Source: Paracoccaceae bacterium (GTDB lineage Bacteria > Pseudomonadota > Alphaproteobacteria > Rhodobacterales > Rhodobacteraceae). Taken from it: DNA of 14,695 nucleotides. Under the pieces are notes generated by a model. It saw only the letters and a list, made by a program, of their open reading frames with translations, was not told the DNA's origin and made no database searches. Made by a program: the position numbers and the translations under genes. The DNA is taken from the NCBI GenBank assembly GCA_012036325.1, contig JAAUPC010000047.1, forward strand, positions 1 to 14,695, given 5' to 3'. This document shows positions 1-6,822 of this stretch, piece after piece. Position 1 is the first letter of the stretch; the number at the start of each line of letters is the position of its first letter.

Positions 1-1048
1 CAGGCACCACGATCAACGCGGAAACCCCCTTGGCCCCCGCGCGTCCGGTACGCCCCGACCGGTGCAGCAGGGTTTCGGAATTCGATGGCAGATCGGCATG
101 GATCACCAGATCCAGCCCCGGCAGATCGATCCCGCGTGCGGCGACGTCCGTGGCGATACAGACCCGCGCGCGCCCGTCGCGCAGGGCCTGCAGCGCGTGG
201 GTGCGTTCCTGCTGCGAAAGTTCGCCCGACAGCGCCACCACTTGAAAGCCGCGATTGCCCATCCGGGCCAAGAGGTTGTTCACATTGGCGCGTGTCTTGC
301 AGAACACGATGGCCGCGCGGGCATCATAGAACCGCAGCGCGTTGAAGATGGCATGATCGCGGTCACGCACGGCCACCGACATCGCCTTGTATTCGATATC
401 GACGTGCTGCTTTGCTTCGCCTTGCGCCACGATGCGCAGGGCATCGTTCTGGAAGGTGCCTGCCAGCTTTTCGATTTCCTTCGGCACGGTGGCCGAAAAC
501 ATCAGGGTCCGGCGCTCGGCAGGGGCGGCGGCAAGGATGAACTCCAGATCTTCGGCAAAGCCGAGATCCAGCATCTCATCCGCCTCATCCAGCACGGCGG
601 CTTTCAGGCCGGAAAGGTCAAGGCTGCGGCGGTCGATATGGTCACGCAGGCGGCCGGGCGTGCCGACGACGATATGCGCCCCACGTTCCAGCGCGCGCTT
701 TTCGGTGCGGTAGTCCATGCCACCGACGCAAGTGGCGATCTTCGCGCCTGCGCCGGCATAAAGCCATTCCAGTTCCCGCGCGACCTGCAGCGCCAGTTCC
801 CGCGTGGGGGCAATGATCAATGCCAGAGGATGGTCGGCATACAGCAGGCGGTCTTGCCCGCCCAAAATCTCGGGCGCAATCGCCAGACCGAAAGCCACGG
901 TCTTGCCTGATCCGGTCTGCGCCGAAACCAGAAGGTCTCGGCCAGCCACGCCTTCAACCAGCACAGCGGATTGCACGGCAGTCAGGGCCTCATAGCCCTT
1001 GCCTGCCAAAGCCTGCGCCAGCGGCGCGGCCACGTTTGTCATCGTCAT
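1..1048 (-). CDS. DEAD-box ATP-dependent RNA helicase (3' end cut by window edge)
   Basis: This is an ATP-dependent RNA helicase of the DEAD-box family, which remodels RNA duplexes and RNA-protein complexes in the cytoplasm. The frame is open for 349 residues from the ATG at 1048 and leaves the window without a stop. Both RecA-like domains are visible: Q-motif glutamine at 26, Walker A AQTGSGKT at 43-50, PTRELA at 81-86, TPGR at 130-133, DEAD at 154-157, SAT at 185-187, ATDVAARGID at 299-308 and HRSGRTGRAG at 329-338. The start is supported by GGAAAG six bases upstream; a second ATG at 1042 is an alternative. Rhodobacteraceae homologues that I recall continue with a long C-terminal region, often with a DbpA-type RNA-binding domain, so about half the protein may lie outside. 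A specific name such as DeaD/CsdA cannot be assigned from this part. It is divergent from the plus-strand genes. Confidence 0.95.
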   Translation of the reverse strand, partial: MTMTNVAAPLAQALAGKGYEALTAVQSAVLVEGVAGRDLLVSAQTGSGKTVAFGLAIAPEILGGQDRLLYADHPLALIIAPTRELALQVARELEWLYAGAGAKIATCVGGMDYRTEKRALERGAHIVVGTPGRLRDHIDRRSLDLSGLKAAVLDEADEMLDLGFAEDLEFILAAAPAERRTLMFSATVPKEIEKLAGTFQNDALRIVAQGEAKQHVDIEYKAMSVAVRDRDHAIFNALRFYDARAAIVFCKTRANVNNLLARMGNRGFQVVALSGELSQQERTHALQALRDGRARVCIATDVAARGIDLPGLDLVIHADLPSNSETLLHRSGRTGRAGAKGVSALIVVP

Positions 1049-1204
1049 GGATGTCTTTCCAAAGGGGGGCACCTTGTGATGCCCGATAAGCCAAACGGCC
1101 CCTGTCCCCTTGGTGCGGGCCTCCTCGCCCACAGTCCCGGAATCTCGACCGTGGGGGGCACCTACCTGAAACAGTGCAAGCTGTATAGGGGGGCCGGAAA
1201 AGCG

Positions 1205-1237
1205 AAAGGCCGCGCCCCTTGCGGAAGCGCGGCCTTT
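1205..1237 (-). terminator. Intrinsic terminator of tRNA-Leu
   Basis: On the minus strand, just after the tRNA 3' end, an inverted repeat pairs 1227-1234 with 1208-1215 (8 GC-rich pairs, GGCCGCGC with GCGCGGCC) around an 11-base loop. Flanking AAA/TTT extends the stem to 11 pairs. The T-rich tract TTTCGCTTTT follows. Position and form fit a Rho-independent terminator for the tRNA, insulating it from the helicase gene beyond. Confidence 0.8.
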
Positions 1238-1241
1238 GGAA

Positions 1242-1326
1242 TGGTGCCCAGAAGAGGACTCGAACCTCCACGCCTTGCAGCGCTGGTACCTGAAACCAGT
1301 GCGTCTACCAATTCCGCCATCTGGGC
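1242..1326 (-). tRNA. tRNA-Leu (anticodon CAG)
   Basis: This 85-base tRNA reads the leucine codon CUG, which is heavily used in this GC-rich genome. On the minus strand the acceptor stem pairs GCCCAGA (5') with TCTGGGC (3'), followed by discriminator A and an encoded CCA. The anticodon stem CTGGT/ACCAG encloses loop TTCAGGT, giving anticodon CAG. The D-loop contains GG, the T-loop is TTCGAGT, and the long variable arm marks a class II tRNA, as expected for leucine. It has a promoter at 1337-1365 and a terminator at 1205-1237, so it is probably a single-gene unit. Confidence 0.97.
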
Positions 1327-1336
1327 ACTGATGGGC

Positions 1337-1365
1337 GATGTAACGGCCCGGTTTGGCGAAGTCAA
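1337..1365 (-). promoter_or_regulatory. Sigma-70-type promoter of tRNA-Leu
   Basis: On the minus strand a -35 box TTGACT (1360-1365) lies exactly 17 bases from a -10 box TACATC (1337-1342). Transcription would start near 1330, a few bases before the tRNA 5' end at 1326. The -35 matches five of six consensus bases; the -10 is weaker. Spacing and position support the call. Confidence 0.65.
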
Positions 1366-1401
1366 CGGCCCGACACCAAAATTTGCCGCACCGGTTTGGC
1401 C

Positions 1402-1430
1402 TTGCCCGGTTCCCGCGCGGGGGGTATTGA
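1402..1430 (+). promoter_or_regulatory. Candidate promoter of the NDUFA9-like/uppP unit
   Basis: TTGCCC (1402-1407) and TATTGA (1425-1430) are separated by 17 bases and sit about 48 bases before the start codon at 1478. The hexamers match consensus at four and three of six positions. The spacing and location in the divergent intergenic region are the main support. Confidence 0.35.
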
Positions 1431-1477
1431 TCCGGCCAGTTTCCAGCCCTTTCGCGGCTTCGAACAGGAGTTCAGGC

Positions 1478-2463
1478 ATGACCAGGCTTGTCACCATCTT
1501 TGGCGGTTCGGGCTTCGTTGGCCGCTATATCGCACGGCGTATGGCAAAAGAGGGTTGGCGCGTCCGGGTCGCGGTCCGCCGCCCGAACGAGGCGCTTTTC
1601 GTGCGCCCTTATGGCACGCCAGGGCAAGTAGAGCCGGTGGCCTGCAACATTCGTGACGATGCGTCAGTCCGCGCGGCGCTGCTTGGGGCGCAGGCGGTGG
1701 TGAATTGTGTGGGCATCCTGAACCGGTCGGGCAAAAACACCTTTGATGCGGTGCAAGCGGATGGTGCTGCCCGGATTGCCCGGATCGCCGCGGCTGAAGG
1801 GGTGGCAAATCTGGTGCAAATCTCAGCCATCGGGGCGGATGCGGCGTCGGACAGCGACTATTCCCGCAGCAAGGCGCTGGGGGAAGAGGCGGCTCAGGCC
1901 GCCTTCCCCAGCGCGGTGATCCTACGCCCGTCGATCATCTTCGGGACCGAAGACGGCTTTTTCAACCGCTTCGCCGCAATGACCCGGATGGGGCCGGTCC
2001 TGCCCGTGGTCGGGGCGGAAACCCGGTTCCAGCCGGTTTATGTGGATGATGTGGCGCAGGCGGCGGTGAAGGCCGCGCTGGGCCAGGCAGCCCTGGTGTC
2101 TATGAACTTGGCGGGCCCGAGGTGGACACGTTCCGCGGTCTGATGGGCCGGATGCTCAAGGTCATCCAGCGCCGCCGTGCCGTGGTCAACGTCCCGTTCT
2201 TCTTCGCGCGGATCATGGGCTTTGGCTTCGATGCGCTGCAGGCCGTGTCGCTGGGGCTGATCGAGAACAAGATGATCACCCGCGATCAAGTGAAGAACTT
2301 GGCGCGTGACAATGTGGTTGCCCCGGGAGCCAAGGGCTTTGCCGATCTTGGAATTGCCCCCACCGCGATGGACGCGGTGCTGCCGGAGTATCTGTGGCGC
2401 TATCGCCCCTCAGGCCAGTATGCGGCCATCAAGGGGTCGGCCAAGAACCTGAAGAAGGTCTGA
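1478..2463 (+). CDS. Complex I NDUFA9-subunit-family protein (NAD(P)-binding SDR), one frameshift
   Basis: This is an atypical short-chain dehydrogenase/reductase of the family related to the NDUFA9 accessory subunit of respiratory complex I. Family members bind NAD(P) and are thought to be structural or to act on quinone-related substrates; the bacterial role is poorly defined. The N-terminus has the Rossmann glycine motif GGSGFVG at residues 9-15. The start ATG at 1478 has AGGAG seven bases upstream. One base is missing in the C run at 2091-2093: before it the frame reads to AALGQAA, and after it the shifted frame continues VYELGGPEVDT and on to the TGA at 2461-2463. Restoring a C gives A-P-G-V-Y and a protein of about 328 residues, normal for the family. 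uppP begins four bases after the stop, so the two are probably co-transcribed. The error is likely technical (see findings). Confidence 0.85.
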
Positions 2464-2467
2464 GGGT

Positions 2468-3267
2468 TTGGACCAAACCCTGACCGTGGCCTTCCTTGGT
2501 CTTCTCGAGGGTCTGACCGAGTTTCTGCCGGTCTCTTCAACCGGGCATCTGCTGCTGGCCGGGCACTTCCTCAGTTTCGACTCCAAAGGCCGCACGTTCG
2601 AAGTGGTGATCCAGCTTGGGGCGATTTTGGCGCTGACCTCGGTCTATGCGGCGATGGTGACGCAGCTCTTCCTTCGGGCGCGGCACGACGATGCGGCGCG
2701 GCGGGCGATTGTCTCAATCCTGCTGGCGTTCTTGCCGGCCGTTGTGGTCGGCCTTCTGGCGCATGACTTCATCAAGACGGTCTTGTTCGAGACACCGATG
2801 CTGATCGCCATCATGCTGATCCTTGGCGGGTTTGTGCTGCTGGTGATTGACCGCATCGCACCGGCGCGGTGCACCGGGATGCGCTGGCGCTGCCGCTGGG
2901 CAAATCGCTGGCGATCGGGTTTTGTCAGTGCCTGGCGATGGTTCCTGGGGTCAGCCGGTCCGGGGCGACGATTGTCGGCGCGCTGCTGATGGGGGTGGAA
3001 AAGCGGGCGGCGGCTGAGTTTTCCTTCCTCCTCAGCCTGCCGACGATGGGGGCCGCTGTGGCCTATGATCTGTACAAAAGCCGTGATATGCTTGATTTCG
3101 GGGCAGTTTGGGACATTGCAGTTGGATTTTCCGTGGCCTTTGTCACAGCACTTTTGGTGGTGCGCTGGGTGCTGAGCTATATCTCGCGCCACGGCTATGC
3201 GCTGTTCGGCTGGTGGCGAATCATCGTCGGAAGCGCGGCGCTTTTGGCTTTATCCTTCGGGTTCTAG
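2468..3267 (+). CDS. uppP: Undecaprenyl-diphosphate phosphatase UppP/BacA, one frameshift
   Basis: This integral membrane enzyme dephosphorylates undecaprenyl pyrophosphate to the monophosphate, recycling the lipid carrier for peptidoglycan and other envelope polymers; high activity gives bacitracin resistance. The first half carries the family signature EGLTEFLPVSSTGH (acidic residues 14 and 18, His27). The second half carries PGVSRSGAT with the catalytic Ser-Arg. Most of the protein is strongly hydrophobic. The start is a TTG at 2468, giving M-D-Q-T-L-T, with GAAGG at 2454-2458 nine bases upstream inside the end of the preceding gene, which suggests translational coupling. One base is missing between about 2860 and 2868: the frame moves from ...DRIAPA to HRDALALPLG. 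Adding a C in the CCGGCGCGG stretch gives A-P-A-P-V-H-R and about 266 residues, close to the 273 of E. coli UppP. Confidence 0.9.
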
Positions 3268-3428
3268 GTCGATCTGGAACGTGTGCTGACCTAGTTCACG
3301 CGGAAAATGTCAGCTTTCCTGCCGTAGTCGGGAAAAAACCTGCAAATAGGTAAACTATACTGACTTTTATTCCGGACCGAAGGGCTGTAGGAAGGCGCTC
3401 CCGATAGATCCGCTGGGAGGCGCAGCCT
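3268..3428 (+). promoter_or_regulatory. Leader region of gltD with possible -10 box and SD-masking hairpin
   Basis: These 161 non-coding bases must carry the gltD promoter if gltD is not read through from uppP. A -10-like TATACT lies at 3356-3361, but I see no good -35 box at 16-18 bases from it, so an activator-dependent promoter is possible. Closer to the gene, GCGCTCCC (3395-3402) can pair with GGGAG-G-CGC (3415-3423, one bulged G) around a 12-base loop. The right arm contains the ribosome binding site GGAGG (3416-3420), eight bases from the ATG. If the hairpin forms it would mask the site and could tune translation. No known riboswitch class is recognised here. Confidence 0.35.
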
Positions 3429-4863
3429 ATGGCCACGCAGAAGATGCTGAAATTCGTGACCTTGGGCAAGGAAACGCCCGAGAAGCGTGACCCATCCTCA
3501 CGCGCGCAGGATTTCGATGAGATTTATCGGGAGTTCGCCGAACAAAAGGCCGCTGAGCAGGCCGGGCGCTGCAGCCAGTGCGGTGTGCCTTACTGCCAGT
3601 CGCATTGCCCCTTGCACAACAACATTCCTGACTGGCTGAAGCTGACCGCCGAGGGCCGTCTGCAAGAGGCCTATGAGGTCAGCCAGGCCACCAACACCTT
3701 CCCGGAAATCTGCGGCCGAATCTGCCCGCAGGACCGGCTGTGCGAAGGCAACTGCGTGATCGAACAATCGGGCCACGGCACCGTGACCATCGGCGCGGTT
3801 GAGAAATACATCACCGACACTGCGTGGGAGCAGGGCTGGGTCAAGCCGATCCGCCCCCATGCTGAACGCACCGAAAGCGTGGGCATCATCGGCGCGGGGC
3901 CGGGGGGCCTTGCCGCGGCGGATGTGCTGCGGCGGCAGGGCGTGCAGGTCACGGTCTATGACCGCTATGACCGGGCGGGGGGCCTTATGACCTATGGCAT
4001 CCCGGGCTTCAAACTGGAAAAACCGGTTGTCATGCAGCGTATTCAACAGCTTGCGGATGGCGGCGTGCAGTTCGTGGCCAATTGCAATGTGGGCGATGAC
4101 ATCACTTTTGACGCGATCCGCGGCCAACATGACGCGGTATTGATCGCAACTGGCGTCTACAAATCGCGCGACATCGAGGCTCCCGGCGTGGGGGCAAAGG
4201 GTGTGGTCAAGGCGCTGGACTATCTGACCGCCAGCAATCGGCATGGGTTTGGCGATGACGTGCCAGAGTTCGAGTCGGGTGAGCTGAACGCCAGCGGCAA
4301 GCGCGTCGTCGTCATCGGCGGCGGCGATACCGCGATGGACTGTGTGCGGACGGCGATCCGGCAGGGTGCCTTGTCGGTGAAGTGCCTTTACCGCCGCGAC
4401 AAGGCGAACATGCCGGGGTCGCAGCGTGAGGTGCAGAACGCCGAGGAGGAAGGCGTTGAATTCGTGTGGCTTTCCGCGCCGAAGGGCTTTACCGGCGGGG
4501 TCGAGGTTGATGGCGTGATGGTGCAACGCATGCGCCTTGGCGCGCCGGACGCGACGGGTCGCCAGACGCCTGAGATCATCGAAGGCGCTGACTATGTCGA
4601 ACCCGCCGATCTGGTCATTCAGGCGCTGGGGTTTGAGCCGGAGGCGCTGCCTACCCTTGGGGTGTGCCAGAGCTGAAGGTTACCCGCTGGGGCACGATCA
4701 AGGCCGATTTCCGCACCCATGAGACCAGCCTGCCGGCGTCTATGCGGCGGGGGATATCGTGCGCGGCGCCAGCCTTGTGGTCTGGGCGATCCGTGACGGG
4801 CGTGAGGCGGCGGAGGCGATCCTTGGCTATGTTTCCCAGACTGGGGCCGTGGCGGCGGAATGA
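3429..4863 (+). CDS. gltD: Glutamate synthase (NADPH) small subunit GltD, two frameshifts
   Basis: GltD is the beta subunit of NADPH-dependent glutamate synthase. It oxidises NADPH on FAD and passes electrons through [4Fe-4S] clusters to GltB, which makes glutamate from glutamine and 2-oxoglutarate. The N-terminal iron-sulfur region has cysteines 48, 51, 56, 60 and 95, 99, 105, 109. The FAD motif GAGPGG is at 155-160 and the NADPH motif GGGDTAMDC at 297-305. The ATG at 3429 follows GGAGG with eight-base spacing. Two single bases are missing: one near 4657-4662 (should read L-P-T-L-W-G-V-P-E-L) and one at 4735-4736 (should read L-P-G-V-Y-A-A-G-D). The conserved C-terminus then runs to the TGA at 4861-4863, giving about 478 residues, a normal length. 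As written, translation would stop at 4676, losing about 63 residues of the FAD domain. Unlike the usual compact gltBD arrangement, gltB lies about 2 kb downstream. Confidence 0.95.
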
Positions 4864-4984
4864 TGAACCGTTCGTTAAGCGTCTGGTATGTGTCTGGCAT
4901 CTGTCGGCTAAGCGTCTGGCGCTGAGGGCGGACTGGGAAACGTGAAACGTCAGGGTCTGTGACCTGACTTGGGGTGCAACGGTG
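4864..4984 (+). promoter_or_regulatory. Intergenic region with 11-bp direct repeats and a small hairpin
   Basis: This 121-base gap is the only sizeable break between gltD and gltB-side genes. TAAGCGTCTGG occurs twice, at 4876-4886 and 4909-4919, with starts exactly 33 bases apart (about three helical turns), which could place a dimeric regulator on one DNA face. Further on, GTCAGG (4949-4954) can pair with CCTGAC (4963-4968), or through an inner GGTC/GACC stem with a TGT loop. No T run follows, so a terminator is unlikely. No clear -35/-10 pair is visible. The following start has only a weak ribosome binding site. Confidence 0.3.
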
Positions 4985-5683
4985 ATGCGTGCGGTCCTTG
5001 CTTTCATGATAGCTTGCGCTGGCGGACTGCCGGCAATGGCCGATGTTTTTGTTCGGCCCGAAACCTGCAAGCTGATCGCGACGGTGCAGACCGATATCTG
5101 TGAAGTGGATAACCTGTATAGTTGCCCGTCGACAAATGGGGTCATCGGGCGCGGCGAAAGCTTTGACAGCACAGGTCTTACATCCGTTTCGATAAATGAT
5201 CCGACCACCGGTTTGTCGTCGCTGGATGATGTTTGGGGTGACGGAAGCTCAAGACTGCAAATGTCGGGAGACAAGGATGGGGACATTGTCCGCAAAGGAT
5301 TTGGCTCATCTTCCGCTGTAGGCGAGGCGAAGATGTTCGGTCTTTGGCGACCTGTTTCGGGCACTGAGACGGCTGAGTACTCTGGCGAAACGGTAGAATT
5401 GGCGGGGAAGACCTTTCTCAGGATTGAAGTGATCGTCATCGCCCACTTGCCGTACCCGATTCCGTCTTTCACGGGGCGGGAAGTGCGTGCCTACAATGAA
5501 GAACTCGACCTTACGGTCACTTTGGAAGTCACCCATGATAGCAACATTCTTAGCGGGTCAAACAGCAGGCTAGCGCAGCTTTCCTTGCCTGGACAACCCG
5601 GCTTTGGCGACGAACAGCCCAGATACGGCTGCATGACGCTTGGCGCGGTTTCCAGGGCGTCTGACCGCGAGGTGCCAGCATGA
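4985..5683 (+). CDS. Predicted secreted four-cysteine protein, tandem paralogue A, function unknown
   Basis: I do not recognise a named family. The 232-residue product begins with a short hydrophobic signal peptide with probable cleavage after AMA (residues 17-19), so it should act in the periplasm or outside. The mature part has only four cysteines, at 28, 39, 47 and 216, enough for two disulfides. The downstream gene codes for a protein of the same length with cysteines at the same spacing (26, 37, 45, 216) and matching blocks: TVQ near residue 33, GKTF near 141, and PGxPGFGDEQPRYGC near the end. The two are therefore tandem paralogues. The ATG at 4985 is preferred over a GTG directly before it; no strong ribosome binding site is seen. 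Base composition dips locally (29 of 60 G+C at 5161-5220), unlike its neighbours. The stop overlaps the next start as ATGA. Confidence 0.8.
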   Translation: MRAVLAFMIACAGGLPAMADVFVRPETCKLIATVQTDICEVDNLYSCPSTNGVIGRGESFDSTGLTSVSINDPTTGLSSLDDVWGDGSSRLQMSGDKDGDIVRKGFGSSSAVGEAKMFGLWRPVSGTETAEYSGETVELAGKTFLRIEVIVIAHLPYPIPSFTGREVRAYNEELDLTVTLEVTHDSNILSGSNSRLAQLSLPGQPGFGDEQPRYGCMTLGAVSRASDREVPA

Positions 5684-6378
5684 AACTGCTTTTCCTGTGC
5701 ATCGCCTTTCTGCCCACCCCCACCCTTGCCGGGACCTGGACCGCACCTCAGGGCTGTGAGGTGTTCATGACCGTGCAGTCCAAGGCTTGCCGGGTGTCAA
5801 ACCACTTCCGCTGCAGCGCGGATGCGCCGGGGGATCAGTGGCGGGCGGATTTTGATCAGGAGGGGGTCTTCTTCACCTCGCGCATCGACAGTGAGGGGCA
5901 GTGGGTCGAAAGCTACACCTACAACCCCACCGTAAAGCAGGTGCTGGACCCGGTCCGTGCGGATGAGGCGAGTTTCTCGGAGCTTCTGTCCACCGGCATC
6001 GACACTTGGGATTTCGGGATGAGCCGCGATGACGGCAGCGCCAGCGGGGCCAAGGGCTATGACCGGCTGACCGGCAAGACGGCGGTGATCGACGGGATCA
6101 CCCTGCAGGAAACCGAGGTGGATTTCATCGAATCCGATGTGATGCGCAATGTCCTGCGTCGGTCGCGAGGGAATGAGTATCTGCATGCCGAGTGGCGGCT
6201 GTTCTTCTCGGGCCCCGGGGAAACGGATCTGGGCGATGGCCAGTGGTTGCCGATTGACGGCAGCCCGGTGGAGTTCATTTTCCCGGGCGAGGAAGGGTTT
6301 CTTGATACCCAGCCGAAGTATGATTGCGATGTGCTGACGGCTGAGGCCCCGGTCTGGAGGGTCAGCGATGCGCCTTGA
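5680..6378 (+). CDS. Predicted secreted four-cysteine protein, tandem paralogue B, function unknown
   Basis: This product of unknown function also has 232 residues and a signal peptide, with likely cleavage near residue 17 (TLA-GTW). After the signal it has cysteines 26, 37, 45 and 216, giving the C-X10-C-X7-C ... C216 pattern of paralogue A. Shared landmarks are TVQ before the second cysteine, LTGKT at about 130-134, and a C-terminal FPGEEGFLDTQPKYDC matching PGQPGFGDEQPRYGC in A. Overall identity looks low, so the duplication is probably old. The start overlaps the stop of A by four bases (ATGA), indicating translational coupling, and its own end overlaps the GFA gene by 11 bases. G+C is high (38 of 60 at 5821-5880), unlike part of A. 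No catalytic motif, transmembrane helix beyond the signal, or metal-binding motif is evident. Confidence 0.82.
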   Translation: MKLLFLCIAFLPTPTLAGTWTAPQGCEVFMTVQSKACRVSNHFRCSADAPGDQWRADFDQEGVFFTSRIDSEGQWVESYTYNPTVKQVLDPVRADEASFSELLSTGIDTWDFGMSRDDGSASGAKGYDRLTGKTAVIDGITLQETEVDFIESDVMRNVLRRSRGNEYLHAEWRLFFSGPGETDLGDGQWLPIDGSPVEFIFPGEEGFLDTQPKYDCDVLTAEAPVWRVSDAP

Positions 6379-6810
6379 GCGGGACGGCGGCTGCCTGTGC
6401 GGCGCGGTGCGGTTCAAGGCCGTGCTGACGGGCACGCATTTCGGGGTGTGCCATTGCCCGATGTGCCGGAAGTGGACAGGCTCAGCCCTCCTCGGGATCA
6501 CGGTGCCAGAGGCAACGTGGATTGGGTGGGCGCAGAGCATATTGCCAAGCGCAAGTCCTCCGGCTGGGGCGAGCGGGCCTGGTGCCGGGAGTGCGGGTCG
6601 GCGATCTGGTTTCGGGTGACGGCCGATGGCCCCTATTCCGGCAATGTCGAACTGCCGATTGGCCTCTTTGACGATGCAAGCGGCCTGACGATGACGAATG
6701 AAATCTACATTGACATGAAACCCGACAGTTACGCCTTCGCGGGCGCGGATCGGCAAGTTTTGACGCGCGCGCAGTGTGTGGAGAAATTCCCGCTGCTGGC
6801 CAGTGAGTGA
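6368..6810 (+). CDS. GFA (glutathione-dependent formaldehyde-activating) family zinc protein, one frameshift
   Basis: This is a small zinc-binding protein of the GFA/CENP-V fold. The founding enzyme speeds formation of S-hydroxymethylglutathione from formaldehyde and glutathione, but most family members have no proven activity, so no substrate is assigned. The zinc cysteines are visible: C9-L-C11 after GG, C28-H-C30-P-M-C33, and C73-R-E-C76-G (numbering after repair). The ATG at 6368 lies inside the previous gene and has GGAGG at 6356-6360, seven bases upstream. A G is missing at 6511-6512: the text reads V-P-E-A-T-W, while the shifted frame gives G-N-V-D-W-V and runs to the TGA at 6808-6810. 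The repaired protein is about 147 residues, normal for the family. gltB starts 12 bases later. Confidence 0.85.
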
Positions 6811-6822
6811 GAGGGATACGCC

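Noticed and set aside
62..910. Long plus-strand open frame opposite the helicase
   Set aside because: It is the antisense shadow of the DEAD-box gene. Its translation has no recognisable family, and the minus strand shows every helicase motif in order.
971..2143. Plus-strand frame running through the tRNA into the NDUFA9-like gene as one 390-residue protein
   Set aside because: It crosses the tRNA-Leu and non-coding spacer; the conserved Rossmann fold and the ribosome binding site place the start at 1478.
3231..3245. Hairpin AAGCG/CGCTT followed by T-rich sequence near the end of uppP
   Set aside because: The stem is only five pairs and lies inside coding sequence, so a terminator call is not justified.
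3498..4526. A 342-residue minus-strand open frame opposite gltD
   Set aside because: Antisense to a clearly conserved gene; no motif and no plausible ribosome binding site.
2091..6512. Programmed -1 frameshifting as an explanation of the broken frames
   Set aside because: No slippery heptamer with downstream structure is seen at these sites, and four unrelated housekeeping genes would all need it. Base-run deletions fit better.
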